From Toxotes chatareus (Eukaryota; Chordata; Actinopteri; Toxotidae), in the NCBI GenBank assembly GCA_016801885.1, contig CM028893.1, forward strand, positions 6,895,950 through 6,959,949: a stretch of 64,000 bases of DNA, read 5' to 3'. The notes beneath the pieces are model-generated. The model saw nothing but the letters and a program-made list of their open reading frames with translations, had not been told where the DNA came from and ran no database searches. A program made the translations under genes and the position numbers. Position 1 is the stretch's first letter, and each line of letters opens with the position of its first letter. Positions 1-11,620 of the stretch are shown piece after piece.

Positions 1-840
1 TACTGCTGAAATAAACTGCAGTAGAAATGTTTCTGCATGATGTCCCTAAGGACTTATTCCTATATAAACCAGTAAACAACTTTGTTGTTTAACAAATGCT
101 CATTTGCATGTTTTCCTCTGTGATCATGGCAGTGTTGCGTTTGGTCTGAACTGCTAAATACACTCTGTACACTCACCCATGAACCAAAGGTGGAAATTTG
201 TGAATACTATGATGATCTGTTTCTCGTTTCATATATTTAAGTATAGTGATAGTAGTAGTCGATTAGTCTGTCAATGGAAAATGAAGCTAAGCTTAAGTTC
301 CTGTCAGTTAAAGGAGAAAAGTGCAGTTAAGTAACTACAGCTACCCACATCTCCATTCACATCTAAATAAAAACAGTGTACGACTTTACATTCACTTTAA
401 CTTAATTCACCACATCACTTGTAAGAGACTGTAGAGATAGTTTGTAGAGATTTTAAAGAAAACCTCATACAGTGTGTGACATCGATTCTGTGGTGTGCAT
501 TCATGTGCATCCAATGGTTTTTGACTTTGACTTCTTCTCCCTTAGAGGCTCTCATTCTGTGCTGATGGCATGTTGTTGTGCGCTTTGTTTACCAAAACTC
601 AAGCCAAGCTGGCTGTTGGTTCTGAATACTGCAGATATCACTCATCTCTGTGCATGCTGGTGTTCAGCGATATGTTCAGGTACTGGAAGACATTACACTC
701 ACTGCTTGTCTAATGACAGCCTGCAGATACTGCACCTGGAGGGTCTGAGTTTTGTAGCTCTGCTGTTAATGAGGTTTCTTGTTTTGTGTGTCTCCGTTCA
801 TTTTTCATGTCTGCTTCCGTCATGATGCAAACAGCAGATA

Positions 841-883
841 TATATATATATATAAATATATATAAAAATATATATATTGAAAA

Positions 884-942
<59 letters not shown>

Positions 943-947
943 ATATA
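841..947. repeat. (TA)n with flanking poly-A/poly-T palindrome
   Basis: A (TA)-rich stretch is followed by 13 A (880-892), 17 TA units (893-926) and 16 T (927-942). Bases 880-939 form a perfect 60-bp inverted repeat (A13, TA17, T13). Such DNA can extrude a cruciform and is prone to length change and assembly error. Confidence 0.9.
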
Positions 948-1119
948 GAAAAGTGATATTAATTAGAAAGTAAAATCGGTCTCCCTGAAATAAAATGTAA
1001 TAAGGAATAATTCATATGAACAACCTGTACAAATAAATCCGAATACAAAGAATAATTTAAATGAATCCTTTGGTATATATTCTACCAACCTTGACATGTG
1101 TGAGTAAGTCCGTGGATGG

Positions 1120-1250
1120 CAACAGAGTGTGTCCTGATCCACAACAATGTTCAGGACCTTTTTCTGGATGCTGTCTAGCAGCCCAAGGTGAGTAGGTGGA
1201 GCACTTATCCAGCCCATTGAAGCACACTCCACTGCAGACGGGTACTTTAT
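1120..1250 (-). mobile_element. Decayed non-LTR retrotransposon fragment (reverse transcriptase C-terminal part)
   Basis: Reading the minus strand from about 1250 down to 1120 gives a short open peptide containing ...VECASMGWISAPPTHLG and then LLDSIQKKVLNIV. This matches the pattern I know from the C-terminal part of LINE-type ORF2 reverse transcriptases: E-Y/C-A-S...W..A.PTHL.LLD.IQ..AL.I. The rest of the element is not recognisable on either side, so this is a small, old, 5'- and 3'-truncated relic and not a gene. The LINE clade cannot be assigned by eye. It could be a chance resemblance, but the run of matching positions is long. Confidence 0.55.
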
Positions 1251-2470
1251 AAATTGCGGCTCAGCTCTTGATGTTCAATTTAGTGGCCACTTTCCCCAAA
1301 GCTCCCACTTTCTGACCTGCTCTGAACAGGATGTATCATGCACTTTCACTTTAAAGATTCAAAGGTTGTTTTCCATTTGTCTCAGATGTGCTTTGTGTCA
1401 CAGTAGAGCTTGTGTCCCTGTAAATTTATTGCTTCTTTCTTGTGGCTTGTGTGTTTAATGGCAGGGGGTTTACTGCTGTTTAGCATGCATACATCTCGGT
1501 GGTATGGTTGTAAATTGTACCTCCATGTTTGATGATAAGCTACTGACTGATACTGTTCCATCCGACCAAGCTGCTTTAACAGTAAGGGGGAAAAACGCTC
1601 TGGGTGGTAATGGTGGCTCTCACCCCCGGGCACCTGCAGTCGTGTTTTCTAGATGGATCAATATATCTGTCAACTTCTCCCTGAGTGGAGCCTATTTCAT
1701 GTTACTCTTGTCATTGCTGCAGGGTGCTACATTAAAAGCCCATGTTCCTTCAAAGCCTGGAAAGAAAATAAAGGTTCTTTGGGACTTTATGCTCTAGGTG
1801 ACAGGGGAAACACTCAAGGGTGGGATTTTGGGGAAACACGTACAGCTTGAGCTCTGATTTGAAACCTTTGTGCTCAGGCAAAACATGGTAGATAATTTGC
1901 TTGCTTTTATTTTTCACTAGTAAAATGTGAAAAGACAAAACCACCTGAAACTTCTCAAGTGTTCCCCTCAACTGAGCCCAACGTGCGAGGTTATAAGACC
2001 ACATCAGCATTGTTAATATTATTTGGCGCACAGCTTTGATTTCAGCTTCCTCTTTGCAGGAACAGAGGTGAAATCAGTCCACGCTTCATCAAGTAAACTC
2101 TTCTGGTAGACTCAAGGGTGCTTAAGAACACAGTGTCTAGCCAAATCATTCTGCGTCAAGGCTACAATTACTTGCGCAATGCTCTGATGCTCAGTGGCTA
2201 TATCTGTCTGCAGTCAAAATGAACATGATTATTTTCAGTTGAAGAAGATAGTGTTTGAATAGGACACTAAAGGCTGCAGATAATTCTTTTACATGAGACT
2301 TAAAAGGCATTTAGACTGGCATAAGGTTATTTCTTAGTATTCTAAACTCTAAATTCTAAATGTTTATGGAGCAACATCTGTGCCTTCATATAAACATTTT
2401 AAAAATATGACCCCTCTCTGTTCTCACTTGCACCTTTCGTCTAAACCCATCCACAGTTTTCTCCCTGTAC

Positions 2471-2478
2471 TGACGTCA
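2471..2478. promoter_or_regulatory. Perfect CRE octamer TGACGTCA
   Basis: The palindromic consensus binding site for CREB/ATF occurs about 2.7 kb upstream of the first kcnip4 exon in the window. A perfect octamer is not common by chance in AT-rich DNA. Location alone does not show use, and linkage to kcnip4 transcription is inference. Confidence 0.35.
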
Positions 2479-4422
2479 GCTTCCGTATCACTTTTTTCCT
2501 TGACCGTAATCATTAAGGTACATGTGACTCATCTGGAGAGATTTCCTGACTCTATATGGACTTGGAATGTGGTCATTTGTTCCGTACATCACACGTGAGG
2601 GTGATCTGTGAGTTATTTGTAGGCTTGGAGGTAAAAATAGGACATCTAGTTTGAGTGCAGTGTTTACGAGCAACGCAGTGTACCTGAATGATGTTGTTTT
2701 GGTCAGTGTTCGTTTGCTGGTCGCTCAAGTGCCAGGCCATCTGTTCACCTCAGAAGTAGTGAGGTGACAATCCTCACTGAACTCATTTAGTCATGGACAC
2801 TAAGATGAGTTTGCTTTGTGTGACCTGAGAATATTCCAGTGTAGCTGCTCCCAGGCGCCTATATGGGAATTGCAGAGTGCATTTGTTTATTGGAAACATG
2901 GATAGAAATGGAAACCAGGGGCTAGGTGACAGGTGATGGAGTTGCACAAATGTTAAAATGAAGTATTCTCAGGGGGACTTAATGCAACTCTGCACACATG
3001 TATGCACAGACAGGCACATGCACTGCATGCATCATGAACTGGTGAGGTTGCTAATTTTTCAGCTTTAGCCTATCATGGTATCATGTCTGTAGCCATCAAG
3101 TAAATATTTAAGATCTTTGAACGGGTTTCTTGTTTCAAAATGAGTAAACTGGACACAGAGTTCTCATCCAGCTTGAGGAACTAATGATAATTAGCTGGCT
3201 CCAATTGTTTTCAAGAACATACTAAGAATTTGGACTTTCGATTATATTGACGCAGAACAGAAGGCTTAACAAACAGTAAGTAGGGCCTCCCTGCTTACTG
3301 AACGGTCAGGTAGAAAGCATCTCTTCTTTAGCAAACAATGACTGACAAACTATTTTGAAAGCGCTTGTTCATTTAAATTTGTGTCACGTCCCCTGCCAAA
3401 GTCTTTGAAAGCAAGTCATGTCACAAAGGCACTGCTGCGCCCCACAGGTACCTTGTAAATTATTCACCTAATTGAGACACTGTACTAGTTCTCTGTTCTG
3501 CTCTGACCCAGTGAGAAGTTTCACACAATACTTTAAGTCCTTGAAATCTTCATTTTTCTCTTAGCATACATTTTATTCCTGCCTGTTGAACAATCCCCTC
3601 ACTGCTCTTTCCTGTCCTGAACGTGTGTGTGTGTCTCTGTCTGTCTGTCTGTGTGCACTCGCGTAACACTCCGACAAGAGCTCCAAGGTCAGAGTCTGCA
3701 GATACTCTTCACGGAGCAGGATTCACCAAAATAGACCTGCCTCTCTGTCAAGCGACCTGTAGAATCTCAACCCTGTTTCAGAGCCGATTTAAGCCAAATC
3801 TTTCATACCTGCACCTGTCAGCCTGATGGACTGATGGACATATAATAATGAGGGGAAAAAATTGCCCATCAGTGTTCTCCTGCGTAATTCACCATGGTAA
3901 TACGACTGGAAACAGTTAGAAGGTTTGAGTTAATGACAGGCTTTTCAGATGGGAGGACTTGGCATTGATAGATGAGTGCAATCGAGGTACAGTGTGGGCT
4001 AATTAGTGGAGAAGATGATGCACTTGGCTAGTCCTAATGTCATCACAGGCGCTGGGCGTAGCCTGTCAGTCATTATTAATACTGACCTTGACATTTTGTT
4101 GGAGGAAATCTCACCCACCTGGGCTCCACTGCTTTTCTCTCTACCCTCTTTCTGTTTTGTGACTTTTTTTTTTTTTACGTTGTGTTTGTCACTCCCTCAA
4201 CTACTTCCCTTATCTGCGTCTCAAGAGCCTAGGGTGTACCATTAACACAGTCCATTACTGTCACTCATTGTTTTAACGTTCAATTACACATCATGCGCCA
4301 GGCTCATAATGTACTGTCATTGCTGATTCATTGAGGTAGACACTTTCCCCTTAATTCTCCTTTATGTCTCTCCTCCTCCTCGTGTGCTTTCTATCTCTCT
4401 TCTTCTTCTTCTCCTCCTCCTC

Positions 4423-4600
4423 CTCTCGGGCCAATCAGGCCACACCTCCATGGCAACCGTCAGTGAGGGTAAAACATCCACAGATGGTGCTGAGTAGAGC
4501 GAGCAGCAGGCGCACTACGAGATCAAGTGTGGGAGTGTGTGTTTGTTTGTGTGTCTGAGAGAGACAGAGAGGGAGAGACTCATTGGATAACCACTGTATT
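4423..4600 (+). promoter_or_regulatory. kcnip4: Candidate promoter P1 for first exon 1 of kcnip4
   Basis: A CCAAT box (4431-4435, in GGCCAATCAG) is followed by a CACACCTCC patch and by CCATGGCAAC (4448-4457), which resembles an RFX X-box half site. A pyrimidine run (4370-4425) precedes them and purine-rich GAGA sequence (4550-4580) follows. The local sequence is more GC-rich than its surroundings. No TATA box lies at a suitable distance. The position, 540-700 bases upstream of the start codon at 5138, suits a CCAAT-type promoter with a long leader. The transcription start itself cannot be read from the sequence. Confidence 0.45.
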
Positions 4601-4759
4601 GTGAAGCCAACAGAGTGGTCTGTAGTAACACAGAGGAAGAGCAGGGGAGTGTTTGCTCAGAGGAGTTGCAGAAAAGTCTTAGGAGAAGGTGTTGGAGGAA
4701 GAAAAAAGAGACTGAGAGAAGCCCCCCACCTTCCCCAGAGAGCAGGAGGTAAACTGCCG

Positions 4760-5086
4760 GTAAGCAAATATTAATGACCTGACAAGAGAGCACACAATAT
4801 CCCCGTGTTTATCAGACAGCCTTACCCTGGAGCCGCGCAACAGAGGAGCCCGGATACATATACACACTCAGCCACACGCGCAAGACGAGCCCCCCTTGCT
4901 GCTTTCCACTCACTCATGATCATCACTCCTGCCACGCGCAGACACAAGGGCCACGCTGCCACAGCCAGAGAAGTGAAAGAGAGAGGAAGAGGACACTTGC
5001 CCTGCTTTGAGACTTTGTCAGAGTAAAAGGCATCACTGGATTTTTTAAATTTAATTTTTACCTTTTTTTTTTCGCGCTGAAATCAG
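4760..5086 (+). other. kcnip4: Possible 5' UTR intron holding a 36-codon uORF
   Basis: A strong donor-like sequence CCG|GTAAGC places an intron start at 4760. A pyrimidine tract followed by AAATCAG (AG at 5085-5086) could be its acceptor. The interval contains an ATG at 4916 that opens a 36-codon reading frame (MIITPATRRHK...) ending at 5026. If the intron is removed the uORF disappears; if it is retained, the leader carries the uORF in a weak start context (C at -3). This is inferred from splice-site-like sequence only. Confidence 0.3.
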
Positions 5087-5137
5087 AGTCCGACTTTTGT
5101 GCTGACCTTTTCAAGCCCCCCTCCCCAAGGAGCAAAG

Positions 5138-5222
5138 ATGAGCTGCAGGAAAAGGTGCAAGCGGGAGATCTTCAAGTTCGCACAGTACCTGTTCAGACTC
5201 ATCACAGGCACCCTCAACACCG
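5138..5222 (+). CDS. kcnip4: kcnip4 alternative first coding exon 1 (MSCRKRC-type N-terminus of KChIP4)
   Basis: The exon encodes 28 residues (MSCRKRCKREIFKFAQYL, then FRLITGTLNT) plus one base of the next codon, followed by the donor GTAAGG. The start has A at -3 and is the first ATG of this frame that continues to a donor. The peptide closely resembles the N-terminus I know from a mammalian KChIP4 isoform and the equivalent KChIP1 variant (MSGCxKRCK...FAQ...LITGTL). It has a basic, cysteine-containing head (Cys3, Cys7) followed by an amphipathic stretch. KChIPs are EF-hand calcium sensors that bind the cytoplasmic N-terminus of Kv4 (Kcnd) channels and alter surface expression and inactivation. 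The Cys residues could be lipid-modified (inference). The EF-hand exons are outside the window. Phase 1 matches the other three first exons. Confidence 0.9.
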
Positions 5223-5825
5223 GTAAGGCTCCTGGTGGACTTTGAGATGTGGATTTCACCTTCCAGCGTGTTTCCATTTTTTTTTGTGTTGTCTTCTTGG
5301 GAGTTTGGTTCAAAATTCTCCACGTTATTCATGTGCTCATTTGACACATGAGGCTCTGTTAGCACACTTGCATACAACACACATCAATGCCTCACAGTAT
5401 TTAGGTTTTGTATACATTTATGCCTCCAGACCCAGCTTGAGAATTGTGAAGATTCCCAGCGAGGCTTGAATTTATTACCTGTTCTGCACCATAAATTTGT
5501 GTGAGTGTTTGTGCATGTGTAAGTGTGAAAGGACACAAGGCATTAAAGTAAAGAAAAAAATAATAATAATGTGATCAAACAGCTTCTGTTTGAAGGCACA
5601 GATGTTGCTCCGCTTTGAGCAGTTCAATAATTTTAACCAATGTAGTGTACAGATTTTATTAAAAGTATATAGCCACATTTTCAAATTCAGATTCTTCATT
5701 CTTCATTTTCTTGTTTACATCAGCTTTGATCAGCAACTTTTCCTTGCATTTATTGTCAGACAGTCAAAAGCACAGCAGTTAGAAATAACGTGGAGCAGTA
5801 TGCTGATGCTGAGTCCTCCTGAAAT

Positions 5826-5837
5826 CCCCCCCCCCCC
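5826..5837 (+). repeat. Homopolymer C12
   Basis: A run of 12 C inside the first intron, listed as a low-complexity tract with likely length error. Confidence 0.9.
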
Positions 5838-6828
5838 AAGCCGGTTGTTGCAAACTGTGTACGCGCACAGCATTATTCATCACTATTGCTGCACCTGTAT
5901 CATGCTGCAAAGTGTAATAGATTTTGGATTCCCTCTTGTTCCGTGAACACACACCAAGAGCTTTTCTAATAAGACAGATAGTGAATAAATGGGCTTAATG
6001 AGATTAAATCTAGGATCATAGTGGATTACTAGCAGATTACTCCATGAAGGGTTCAGTAAGGGATAAAGGTTACCAGCAGTAGCATGCGCTTATCACTGGC
6101 AAATATTGCTGGTATGCATCAAATAAGTGTTCAGTATTATTTACATATATCATGCAGACTGTGGTGTGTTTGGTTATTCTTGGTCCTTACTTTGCACCGT
6201 GTAGCTTTTTTACACAGATGAACTGTGAAAACGATGTGACTACACTAGTATCATACATTGACACCCTTGCCTTGTGTGTCTCCTGTCTTGTTCTTGTGTT
6301 AACTAAGCTATGTTTTTGAGAAGGTTGTTGATTATCACGCTACATAAGTGTGATGGTGCTAAGCCCCCGGAGATGTGCTGCATGAACATGCTAATGAATT
6401 CCAACGTGTTTCTGAACATGTGAGACCTAACAGTATTCAGCAACAGTAGCTCCTTTCAAACCCTTTTTTATATTTTGTGAAAAGACTTATCAGTTAAAGG
6501 AAGGGATTTCAAAATTAAGCTTTTCGCACAGAGAATGTCTCCACACAGCCGTGGCCTACTTTCCACTGTCTCCTTGACCTTAGAGACAGAGAGAACAAGT
6601 GGGGAGGATGGGAGGCAGCTATAGGAGTCACTCCATCAATGGGCTGGCCTATTAAAGGTGGAGATGGCTTCAGTTTTCCAATCATTCTCATAAATATATT
6701 CTCGTGGGAGATACCAAGCTTGAAGGACTACATCTACTGTATCTGACCAACATATTGGTTTCCATAGCCACTGGCACTTCGTTTAGGTCACATTGCAGTT
6801 CCCACATGGTGATAACATTATTAGTGTA

Positions 6829-6872
6829 CGCTGATCAGCCACAACATAAAAACCGGTAACTGGTTTAATGTG
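6829..6872. repeat. Fragment of a dispersed teleost repeat
   Basis: The sequence ...CGCTGATCAGCCACAACATA followed by AAAACC resembles a motif that recurs in the flanks of many fish microsatellites (GATCAGCCATAACATTAAAACCAC...). I recognise the motif but cannot name the parent element with certainty. Only about 25 bases match well; after that the similarity is lost. It supports a teleost origin and marks an old insertion in the intron. Confidence 0.45.
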
Positions 6873-9800
6873 TATATGTGTATATTCAGGAGTAAATACC
6901 CTTCAATGCCCTCAAAGTTGTGGTTTTAAAAATGTGGCATTGCTTTATATTGCATGACTGGCTACAGTGTTCGTTGGGGTGCTGTATTGTGGCCATTAAT
7001 GTCAGTCTTAGTCCCTATTAATTATTGATCATGTTAAATACAAGGCTGAACATATTTCCCTTTGGACTCAGCTCAATTACTGCTCATGTGCTGAGTTAGA
7101 GAAACATAGTCTTTATTATTGACAACAGTGTCTGAAGAAAATTAGTTTGACTTGTATTTTCTGAACCTCAGGATAAAAAGTTGAAGCTCTGTAATAATGA
7201 AATATGGACATAAACATAGTTTCTATACCAGTATGTTGAATATATAGAGCATATAGAGTTAGCCCAGTGAGAACAGGTGGATTTATAATTTGTGGAATGT
7301 TTGTATTAAGACTGATACTTTGGTTCAGTTGCATTTTTGAGAGTCTTACTTTGAATCCAGAGGTACTGTAGCCTATTTTCCATCTTCAGCATTCATAAGA
7401 TGCTCTGAAGAGCCATTGTTTTGCTCCTCTGCCGACCAATCAAGCTTCAGTTCACATCCTTTTCTGTTCAGACATCCTGAGATATCGCGTGTTTGAGATA
7501 TCATAACAGACAACGTGAAAACATAATTCCTCCGGCCACGGCTGTCACTGGTGAGGAGGCATAATTATAAAACCCATTACAAGTCATTCATTTGGCAATT
7601 TCCACATGAGCGGATCCATTTCTCAATAAACACAGTGTATTAACTTATCTTACACAGCCTGTGCTGCAGATTAATATAAATTGAGTTGGACCAGAGCGAA
7701 GCTGGCTCGGCCATATTTAGGTGACCAGGGGAAGAGAATGATAGATGGAGTCAGTTAGCAGACCAGGGGATTTTAATTGGGATGTTCATTGTCCTAGAAC
7801 AGCCTCACAGTCATTGCTTCATTGATCACTTAGTTGCCGATACCAGCACAAGCACATAGTGTAGGTCGAGGTTAATGTGTGTGATGTAACAGACCAGGCC
7901 CGGACAGGTATGGTTGTATATCACATCTGTAATGTCATGGCAGATTTTTGTCCATGCAGGCTTATTTTCAGTGTAGACTCATCAACAAGATGCATGTTAA
8001 AGGTACAGTTTAACATTGTTATGCTTGTATAGCAGTAGCGCTGGCTGTGATAGGGAGTTACTATAACAAAGAAAGTTTGTGCGATATCTTCAGTGAGCAC
8101 AGGAAATCATTTATTGATCAAAACAGACTTACTGTTCTTATACAACTGTTTCAGAGATATATCCAAAACACTAGGCCGCCGTTTGTATTCATGCTGCCGC
8201 TGCTGCCCAGTAGGCCTTGAATTTTTCAGCTGTAGGGGGAAAAAAAACGGGGGTGGGGGATAAATCACTGATGCACAGGCTCTCAGGTTATAAATCCAAA
8301 CAGCAGTGTCAGCACATATCAAAAACACTGAAAAGCAGAAACTTATTTGTTGCTCACACCAGGGGAAATCTTCATCTCCTCCGTTTCCAACACAGCGTCT
8401 GTGACAGACGAGCCGTGAGCCCCCCCAGTCCAAAAGGGCATCCATCAGGATCATTTAGACGCCCTAAAGCTGGGTGAATTATACTGCTTCCATTTAAGTG
8501 GCACATTTTCAGCGTCTGTTCATAATGTAGTTAATAACTGTGCAGTGCGAAGGTTTTAACCATGTCTTTTCCCCCTCTGTTCATCTGAATTGCACTGCAG
8601 TACACTCAAAATCTGCTGTTTGCTCTGGACACTTTTTGGAATCTTTCTCTGCATCTTCACAGTTGGTTTCTTCCCTGACTGTTTGGCTGTCAGGCATCTC
8701 AGCTTCTGCAATGCATCATCCTTTTTTTCTCATCAGGACAGGCTCACATGCTCGTAACTGATTCCAAGCATATCGTTTGACATCGCAGCGCATGCCCTCT
8801 GAACCTCTCCTCTCAACTTCTGATAAAAGTCGTGCTTGTTTGACTTTTCTCTGCACTATCAAGGCTTTGATGAGCCTCCGAGCATTTTAACCAGCTTGTA
8901 TTGATTTCAAGTATTTTTGATTCAGCTTGTCAGTGCAGTTATTTGGATTTCAGTGGAGATGAATATCTCCATGGTTGTGTTCTTTATAATGGAACAATGC
9001 TGAACGATTGCAGTGTCTCTGAGTTTTCAGATGATTGTATACTGAGTGTGTGAGCCTGCAGTAAAAGCCAAACAACCTTTTTTTTTCCTCCCCTCTCAAG
9101 TTGTTTCATTTTTTATTGCTAAATCATCTAAATGGGATTTTATTTTGTTTGTTTCTTGACTGTTGAAAATGATGCTGGTTTGCCAGTGGTATTTGTTTAT
9201 GGGAAATACACATTCAGTGGTGAACAATGCACTCTAAGACTTTTCAGTATGTACTCATGTGCACATGTGTGGGGACCTGCCCGGTGACGTGAGGGCCCAT
9301 CTTTGTTTCGCTCTCTTTGGTTTCCTGATGGCTATTAGCAGGTCATGTTCCACCTGTCCCATGAGGACAGCACGTTGAAGCCCATAATCCCTGACCAAAC
9401 ACTGAATATTTGATACCCACAGGCAGGTTGCATTGGCATCATGTCTGTACAGCGGTGTCCCCAGTCTAAATGGCAAGAGATCAGCTGTGGTTCAGCGTAG
9501 ACAATAGTCCTGAGAAATGTACACACATTTCATATTAAGTTTATGAACCTTGGCAACCTCTGTAGAGCTCATAGAAACATTAAAGCGGAGCAGAATCATC
9601 AGGGGAGCATCCAAGATTTTATTTTAATTTTTGTTCTCTTAGATTGAGCGAGATGTCAAAAGGCACTTTTTTTTTATGCCCTGCAATAAAGTAGTGGATC
9701 TATCTGTGGCTGAGCATTTCTCCTGTCATGTTTGGACAGGCACAACAATAACAGATGGTCAACCACGTTGCATAATGTTTCCTTTCACACCCAGTGAACT

Positions 9801-11595
9801 AACATGGCATCTGCTTTATTCACCTGACAAGCATCCGTGAGTATCACAGTCTGAATTTGGATGTTCGTGCTGTGCAAGACTTATTGCTTACTTACAGTTT
9901 GCTCACAGTCCCATAGTGTATTTACCTCCCTATGTAGAAATCTGTTCTCCCAAAATTATCTGTATTGTTAATATGCTCCCATTATATCTCAACTGTCCAC
10001 CTGGCAAGTAAGATTCTTAGAGAAATCTTTGAAAAACTAAAATGACTGTAAGCAAAAGTAGAACTCAGATGATTTTCAGAGTTTCATAAATTTTTTGAGA
10101 GAAAACTAATGAGGATCCACATTGTTCTGCAGATATCTAACACAGGCTGACTTGGAGCAACAGATTAGGATGTTGTAGTGATCCAGAACATCAAAGCATC
10201 TCTGCCAAGCCTCTTGCATAATGAAAAAAGAAGAGCAAATATCGTTGTCATTTGGTAACAGCTTTCTTTTACCCCTGCACTCTGTGACCTTTCACCATGA
10301 CCCCGTTCTCAAGGTTCACTGCCTTCGCCAAGAGCAGACAGAAGACGCTTGACTGTGATGGCTGTATCCATATCAGCTTCCCGGCAGGCCCAGTTCACTG
10401 TCTCTTTGTTTCACAATGCCCCAGCCTTCTTCTGGTTTCTAGTTTCTGCAGCTGTGTTGCCATCCAAAACCAGAGCAGCACAGATTCCTTGGCTCATTGG
10501 GGCGGTACACACAGTGCTTGGCTATGTTGTGAGCATTATCGAAACTTAGTGTTGGTGTCCTACAGCAGCTAAATCCCAGCCTGGTCCACTCAGATCCTCT
10601 TTTGCCTGACTAAAAATGAGTGACAGCCTGTTGAGGCCTGTTTAAGTGCTGCAAGACAATCTGGCCCAGTGTTATGTAAAAGAGGAGAGGGAGAGTGTGC
10701 TCACTGTAGTGGAAAATGAATGTCACCATCTAGTTCAGTGTTCTCCTCTTTGTAAAAATCATAGTGAAAATATTCTTTGACCCTTCTATCATTGAGGTCA
10801 GGATTGGGAAGTGGTTGCACATGAAATATTACAATGTTAAATCATCCCTGTGTTCCTGTAATTTCAATGCTGGTCATTCAAACACTTCTTACTGTTGTTG
10901 CAGAGAAATCCCTCTGTCCCTCACCACCGCTGCAATTGGGTAACTTGTTATTAATTACTAGATATAAAATGAATAATTAGGTAAGGATGAGCTTGTCATA
11001 GGAATGTCACCCTCTTAGTTGAAAAGAGTGATTAAAGCTTTGCGTGCCAAGGGACTCCTGGTCAGAATTTTTGTGCACTACACAGTCTCAAATCTTCACT
11101 GCAACAGACTCGTTTACTGAAATGGTTGTGTGCTTTTTCTTTGCATTCGCCGTCAAAGGAATATGATTTGACAGAGACACTACGAACCTGATTAAGGGGA
11201 CCCTCGAGGTACTTAGTGTTTTACTTCCATAAGGTTAGGGACGATAACAAAAAAAACATTGATTAAAGTCAAAGCAGACTGTGTGGATGGTAGTGTGTGT
11301 TGTGTTCCTTGAGAAATATAAAATACGGCCCAGGAAATCCACTTCGCTTTGTAGATCCATAAAGCCTTATCAGATACCAAAAGACTGCACAATTGTTTAT
11401 AGAACTCTTAGACCGGATTTTACACCTTATCACAGCGGCATGTATTTTATCTGTTGTCATGACAATTGCGAAGCAAACAGTAGCATACACTGATCATGTT
11501 ACAAAGTAATCTACCAGGAATGTACACTTGCATGTATTTGTTTGGCCGCCACACCTTGCTGTTTGGCGCTGCATTTTTGTCTGGCAAAGGCTGGA

Positions 11596-11620
11596 TTTTT
11601 TTTTTTTTTTTTTTTTTTTT
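11596..11620 (+). repeat. Poly-T tract (T25)
   Basis: A run of 25 T. Read on the minus strand it is a poly-A run and could be the tail of an ancient minus-strand retroposon, but I saw no recognisable element body next to it. Confidence 0.9.

Larger units (their letters stand above)
1..4400. other. Upstream noncoding region
   Basis: No coding exon is recognisable here. The stretch is AT-rich single-copy-like DNA. It contains a strong A/TA/T palindrome (880-939), a decayed LINE reverse-transcriptase fragment on the minus strand (about 1120-1250), a perfect CRE octamer (2471-2478) and a short TG/TCTG-rich low-complexity patch near 3623-3655. It is either upstream flank of kcnip4 or, if a more distal first exon exists as in mammals, the first intron of that longer transcript. 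I saw no exon resembling the long mammalian KChIP4 N-terminus (MNVRRVES...). Confidence 0.7.

Noticed and set aside
5590..5946. 118-codon + strand frame
   Set aside because: Peptide unlike any family, crosses a C12 homopolymer, and lies within the intron just after exon 1.
7479..7502. Direct repeat GAGATATC spaced 16 bases apart
   Set aside because: Eight-base AT-rich direct repeats are expected by chance in a window of this size.
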